From positions 45,015-109,014 of the forward strand of contig JAZONR010000060.1 of assembly GCA_045654645.1 (NCBI GenBank): DNA of 64,000 bases, in the 5' to 3' direction. The notes beneath the pieces were generated by a model. That model made no database searches. It was not told where the DNA came from and was given only the letters and a program-made list of their open reading frames with translations. Both the position numbers and the translations under genes were made by a program. Origin of the DNA: HGM04593 sp045654645. Its GTDB lineage: Bacteria; Bacteroidota; Bacteroidia; Bacteroidales; Bacteroidaceae. Below, one piece after another: positions 60,164-64,000 of this stretch. Within the stretch, counting starts at the first letter, position 1. Each line of letters starts with the position of its first letter.

Positions 60164-61333
60164 TCAGCACATCCTGTCGCGATAATCCTCATACTTGAAC
60201 ACCTTGTACACATCGAGCTCGCCATTCTCCTTAAGCAGCGCAATGCCGGGATGCGATATACCGTTGAACATATTTGTCTTTACAGTGGTATAGTGTATCA
60301 TATCCTCAAAGACAACCCTGTCGCCAACCTTCAATGGCTGCGGGAATTTCCAAGAGCCCATATAATCGCCACTAAGGCAACTGTTTCCGCCCAAACGATA
60401 TATATTCTCACTGAAAGGAGCGCCTTTCACCGCATCGGCCTCAAGCGACTCGGCACCTGTAACCTTGGGCTGATAGGGCATCTCAAGACAGTCGGGCATA
60501 TGACAAGTGAAGCTCACATTAAGAATTGCAGTGCGTATGCCACGGCTCTCCACAATATCTACCACCTCCGACACCAATGAGCCTGTCTGCCAAGCAAAAG
60601 CCGAGCCCGGTTCAAGGATAACCTGAAGATTGGGATAACGGCTGCGTAACCCCTTGAGAAGGTTGATAAGATGCTCCACGTCATAGTCCTTGCGCGTCAT
60701 CAAGTGGCCACCGCCAAGATTGAGCCACTTTAGTTTCGGCAACCACTTACCAAACTTCTCCTCTATGTGCACAAGAGTGTTTTCAAGCGCATAGGAGCTC
60801 GATTCGCAGTGGCAATGGCAATGAAATCCCTCAATGCCAACCGGCAGTTCCTCGGGCAAAAGGTCGGCCGTTACACCAAAGCGGCTGCCGGGTGCACAAG
60901 GATTATAGAGTTCGGTCTCAATCTCGGAATACTCCGGGTTTATGCGTATGCCACAAGAAATTGAATGACCGGCCTCCTTGGTGAGCGCATAGAAACGCTC
61001 ATACTGAGTAAGCGAGTTGAATGATATGTGGCTGCTGCAACGCATCATCTCGCCAAACTCCTCGGCAGCATATGCAGGCGAAAAGGCGTGAGCACGGCTG
61101 CCAAACTCCTCAAAAGCCAAACGTGCCTCGTGTATGGAACTTGCAGTTACCGAATTTATATATTCGCGGAAGATTGGGAAGCTCTTCCACAGCGCAAAGG
61201 CCTTGAAAGCGAGAATAATCTCCACACCGGCCTCACTTGCCACACGGCTGATAAGCGCCAAATTCCTGCGCAGCAGCGCCTCCTCCATCACATAGCAGGG
61301 CGATGGCACCCTGTTTATCATTTCATTATCCAT
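60164..61333 (-). CDS. nspC: Carboxynorspermidine decarboxylase
   Basis: A 389-residue PLP-dependent decarboxylase of the alanine-racemase fold. The PLP Lys is in ILAFKAFALW, and CHCHCE, LGGGH, EPGSAFAW, NVSFTCHMPDCLE and GGNSCLSGD are typical of NspC. It makes norspermidine or spermidine from the carboxy form. The gene starts directly after the helicase stop (no gap), so the two are co-transcribed. No carboxynorspermidine dehydrogenase is in the window. Confidence 0.93.
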   Translation of the reverse strand: MDNEMINRVPSPCYVMEEALLRRNLALISRVASEAGVEIILAFKAFALWKSFPIFREYINSVTASSIHEARLAFEEFGSRAHAFSPAYAAEEFGEMMRCSSHISFNSLTQYERFYALTKEAGHSISCGIRINPEYSEIETELYNPCAPGSRFGVTADLLPEELPVGIEGFHCHCHCESSSYALENTLVHIEEKFGKWLPKLKWLNLGGGHLMTRKDYDVEHLINLLKGLRSRYPNLQVILEPGSAFAWQTGSLVSEVVDIVESRGIRTAILNVSFTCHMPDCLEMPYQPKVTGAESLEADAVKGAPFSENIYRLGGNSCLSGDYMGSWKFPQPLKVGDRVVFEDMIHYTTVKTNMFNGISHPGIALLKENGELDVYKVFKYEDYRDRMC

Positions 61334-63733
61334 TTATCCAATTACTTTAAGTTTTGCAAATTTAAGCAGCAAGGTCTTGACACCTGCATTCTGAAATTTT
61401 ATAGTAGCCTTTGCATTCTCGCCAATGCCTTCGGTGGAGATAACCTGCCCCACGCCGAAACGGTCGTGCTGCACAACCTGCCCCGCTCCAAGAGAAGGGG
61501 TGTTGCCCGCCGGGGTACCATAGCTGTGCTGCACATCGGCAACACGACGCAGATTGGCCGGGCGCTGTGTAAACGACGGCGCTTCAGGCTCACGCCTTGG
61601 GGATTGCGCCGGCCGAGCATTTGTGCTCCCGCTCCACGAGCTGTAGCCACCGCCTTGCTGCGAAACACCGCCGCCCGCAGCGCGTTGTTGAGAGCCATAG
61701 GAGTTGGTGCGGCCAAACAACCCTCCGCCACGCACCGTTCCTTGTTGCTGCGCAGCACGCTGCACCCCACCTTGCATAGCCATATAAGCAGGGCTTATCT
61801 CATTGATAAAACGGCTGGGCTCGCAATATGTAAACTGACCGAATTTGTAGCGACTCTTGGCAAATGTGAGGAAACAGTGGTCCTTGGCGCGAGTGATTGC
61901 CACATAGAGCAGACGGCGCTCCTCCTCAAGCTCGCGCAACGAGGATTGCGCACACTGGTTGGGGAAGAGTTCCTCCTCGAGCCCCACTACAAACACAGTC
62001 TTGAACTCAAGTCCTTTGGCCGAGTGCACTGTCATAAGCGTTATGCGCTCGCCGTCGCCGGCATCATCGCTCTCAAGGTCGGACATCAGCGACACCTCGG
62101 AGAGGAAATGCACCAGTTTATCATTTTCATTACCCTCCTCGCGGCACACATCAACAAAGTCTTGAATTGCCGCCATAAGTTCCTCGGCATTCTCTTGCCT
62201 TGCCTTGCCCTCGACACTCATATCGCGGTAGAGGTCTTCGCGCAAACCACTCTCCCTCATCACCGCACGTGCCACCTCAATGGCACTCTTCTCCTCGGCC
62301 ATAGCAGAGAGGTTATCTATCATAGAGACAAAGCCCTGAAGCTTAGCCATAGTTCCCTTGTTCACATCGAGCACCACACCAAACGGAGCCTGCAACGCCT
62401 GCCACAGGCTCATTGAGTTGGCCAATGCAGCCTCCTTCACTTTTTGCACAGTTTTGTCCCCAATGCCACGCGCCGGGAAATTTATAATTCGCTTAAAAGC
62501 CTCCTCATCATCCTTATTGCATATAAGACGGAAATAGGCAATTATATCTTTCACCTCCTTGCGCTGATAGAATGACAAGCCTCCAAAAATGCAATAGGGG
62601 AAAGAGCGTTTGCGGAACGCCTCCTCAAAGACACGCGACTGGGCATTTGTGCGATAGAGTACAGCAAAATCACTGAAACTCAGCCCTTCGGCTCTGCGCA
62701 ACGCAGCAATGTTATTGGCAACAATTTCACTCTCCTCAAGATCGGAGTAGGCCGAGCAGAGCACCAACGGAGTGCCGTTACCACGCTCGGAATATACGTT
62801 TTTCTTTATCTGCTCGCTATTATTGGCAATGAGGCTGTTGGCCGCATTAACAATCATCTTTGTGGAGCGATAGTTCTGCTCCAGTTTAAAGATGCGCGCG
62901 CCGCCATAGCGCTCGGTGAAGCCCAGTATGTTGCCAATATTGGCACCACGGAACGAGTATATGCTCTGCGCATCATCACCCACAACGCACACAGCCTTGC
63001 GCGCCTGGGTGAGCTGCCACACAATGCAGCCCTGCACATAGTTGGTATCCTGAAACTCATCGACCAGCACATAGCGGAAACGGCTGGCATACTGCTGCAA
63101 CACATCGGGGTTCTCCTTGAAGAGACGATATGTGTTCACAAGCAGGTCATCAAAATCCATTGCATTTGCCAGACGGCAACGCTCGGCATACACCTTATAT
63201 ATTTCATAGAGAGAAGGGATGCGCGCCCTCACATCATCGCCACGCAGCCCCTGGTCGCGCTCATAATCGCTTGGAGAGATGAGCCGGCTCTTTGCCGAAG
63301 AGATGCGCTCGGCAACAGCATTGGGCTTGTAGAGTTTATCATCGAGCTGCATCTCCTTTATGATACTCTTAACAAGGCTGCGCGAATCGCCTTGGTCATA
63401 TATTGTAAACTGTGGGTTATATCCAAGGAGGTGTGCCTCGCGGCGCAATATCTTTGAAAAGACAGAGTGGAAAGTGCCCATCCACAACATTGAGGCAGCC
63501 CTCTCGCCCACTCTTGCAGCAATACGCTCCTTCATCTCGCCCGCAGCCTTGTTGGTAAAGGTTAGAGCAAGAATTGACCAAGGCTCATATCCGTTTTCAA
63601 GCAAATAGGCTATCTTATAGGTGAGCACACGCGTCTTGCCCGAGCCCGCACCGGCAATCACCAGCGAAGGCCCGTCTAAATAGCGCACAGCTTCGAGCTG
63701 TTCCCTGTTGAGTTCATCCTCGTAATTTATCAT
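61334..63733 (-). CDS. UvrD/PcrA-type ATP-dependent DNA helicase
   Basis: A 799-residue superfamily 1A helicase: Q-motif LNREQLEAVRYLDGPSLVI, Walker A GAGSGKTR, Ia LALTFTNKAAGEMKERI, II LVDEFQDTN, III GDDAQSIYSFRGA, and VI LYVAITRAKDHCFLT. A Gly/Gln/Ser-rich linker (about 650-720) and a C-terminal domain (GVGQVISTEGIGENAKATIKF) like PcrA follow. It unwinds DNA in repair and replication. The ATG at 63733 is used; a TATCTTCG -7 box lies at 63794-63801. Confidence 0.93.
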   Translation of the reverse strand: MINYEDELNREQLEAVRYLDGPSLVIAGAGSGKTRVLTYKIAYLLENGYEPWSILALTFTNKAAGEMKERIAARVGERAASMLWMGTFHSVFSKILRREAHLLGYNPQFTIYDQGDSRSLVKSIIKEMQLDDKLYKPNAVAERISSAKSRLISPSDYERDQGLRGDDVRARIPSLYEIYKVYAERCRLANAMDFDDLLVNTYRLFKENPDVLQQYASRFRYVLVDEFQDTNYVQGCIVWQLTQARKAVCVVGDDAQSIYSFRGANIGNILGFTERYGGARIFKLEQNYRSTKMIVNAANSLIANNSEQIKKNVYSERGNGTPLVLCSAYSDLEESEIVANNIAALRRAEGLSFSDFAVLYRTNAQSRVFEEAFRKRSFPYCIFGGLSFYQRKEVKDIIAYFRLICNKDDEEAFKRIINFPARGIGDKTVQKVKEAALANSMSLWQALQAPFGVVLDVNKGTMAKLQGFVSMIDNLSAMAEEKSAIEVARAVMRESGLREDLYRDMSVEGKARQENAEELMAAIQDFVDVCREEGNENDKLVHFLSEVSLMSDLESDDAGDGERITLMTVHSAKGLEFKTVFVVGLEEELFPNQCAQSSLRELEEERRLLYVAITRAKDHCFLTFAKSRYKFGQFTYCEPSRFINEISPAYMAMQGGVQRAAQQQGTVRGGGLFGRTNSYGSQQRAAGGGVSQQGGGYSSWSGSTNARPAQSPRREPEAPSFTQRPANLRRVADVQHSYGTPAGNTPSLGAGQVVQHDRFGVGQVISTEGIGENAKATIKFQNAGVKTLLLKFAKLKVIG

Positions 63734-63861
63734 TGTAAAAATCTCATTATACCCCCAAAAGGCCGCAGAGCGCAGCCGCTTTTTAATATTTTGCGAAGAT
63801 AGCCATAAACGAGCAAAAAATAGACAAAGTTTACTTTGTTTTTTTACAGCGAGTGCAACAG

Positions 63862-63893
63862 AGGGTGACCCAAAAGTCAAATTGGGTTACCCT
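63862..63893. repeat. Inverted repeat near right edge
   Basis: AGGGTGACCCAA and TTGGGTTACCCT pair over 12 bases with one mismatch and an 8-base loop. It could be a terminator or the end of an insertion sequence lying mostly outside the window; neither can be shown here. Confidence 0.45.
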
Positions 63894-63942
63894 TCTTCAT
63901 TTTATTATTTCAGCGTTCAAATTGCCGTATGATAATAAAAAT

Positions 63943-63977
63943 ATAGCTATTCCATTGATAAACATTGGAATAGCTAT
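63943..63977. terminator. Hairpin at the right edge
   Basis: ATAGCTATTCCA and TGGAATAGCTAT form a perfect 12-base stem with an 11-base loop, flanked by A/T-rich tracts on both sides. Probably a terminator for a gene beyond the window. Confidence 0.55.
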
Positions 63978-64000
63978 TGTTTGTTTGGGAAATTTTTATT

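Noticed and set aside
61028..62416. 462-codon plus-strand frame opposite nspC and the helicase
   Set aside because: Both opposite genes are clear family members with intact motifs; this frame has no recognisable sequence.
1..64000. CRISPR arrays, rRNA genes, complete insertion sequences, prophage, replication origin
   Set aside because: None seen: no regularly spaced repeats, no rRNA motifs, and no transposase, integrase or phage structural genes in any frame.

Overview
This window comes from the chromosome of a member of the order Bacteroidales. The evidence is the repeated promoter form TTTG - about 19-20 bases - TAnnTTTG/TAnnTTCG, the lack of Shine-Dalgarno sequences, Bacteroidetes-only families (DUF5063, DUF4494, giant BspA-like leucine-rich proteins with an IYDLQGRRV-type C-terminal module), a sufBCDS operon, a short NusA and carboxynorspermidine decarboxylase. 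Family or genus cannot be fixed from the sequence alone.

Layout: 1-4.6 kb holds the 5' end of ftsK, a DUF5063/exonuclease/rlmI operon and an SDR/AlkD-like pair. 4.9-5.85 kb is a tRNA array (three intact tRNA-Gly, two tRNA-Leu, plus a 5'-half and a 3'-half tRNA-Gly fragment). 5.9-11 kb holds a PagL-like outer-membrane protein, an HD/helix-turn-helix fusion, two tRNA-Asn genes and a CtpA-type protease. 11.1-22.4 kb is one long run of co-directional genes, rimP-nusA-infB-cvpA-sufBCDS-rnhB-TM2-DUF2752, preceded by an apparent leader terminator. 22.5-34.2 kb is an accessory surface-protein region: a 7-kb leucine-rich-repeat gene broken by an in-frame TAG, a divergent membrane-bound TPR/LuxR-type regulator, a secreted zinc metalloprotease, and two short peptides, one at each end, that share a C-terminal WGNLWK motif. 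34.3-39.5 kb holds pyrG, maf, a Na/Pi cotransporter and a Ca/Na antiporter. 39.6-47.1 kb is a phosphate region: a small exported protein, pstB-A-C-S, a porin, and a divergent PhoB/PhoR-like two-component system. 47.3-64 kb is mostly housekeeping: kdsC-like, DUF2520, nitroreductase, malic enzyme, DUF4494, yggS, rpmE2, a secreted nuclease, RNA-modification enzymes, ppdK, nspC and a UvrD/PcrA helicase.

Most notable points: (1) the CTP synthase has lost all three glutaminase catalytic residues (Cys to Gly, His to Glu, Glu to Gln) while its synthetase domain looks intact, which suggests an ammonia-dependent enzyme; (2) a new Pho-box-like element, an 11-bp direct repeat ATGTTTCAAAA, sits at exactly the same spacing from the -7 box upstream of the porin-pst operon and upstream of an uncharacterised exported protein; (3) two unannotated peptides share N- and C-terminal motifs and flank the surface-protein region; (4) tRNA-Gly fragments bracket the tRNA array and look like recombination or integration scars.
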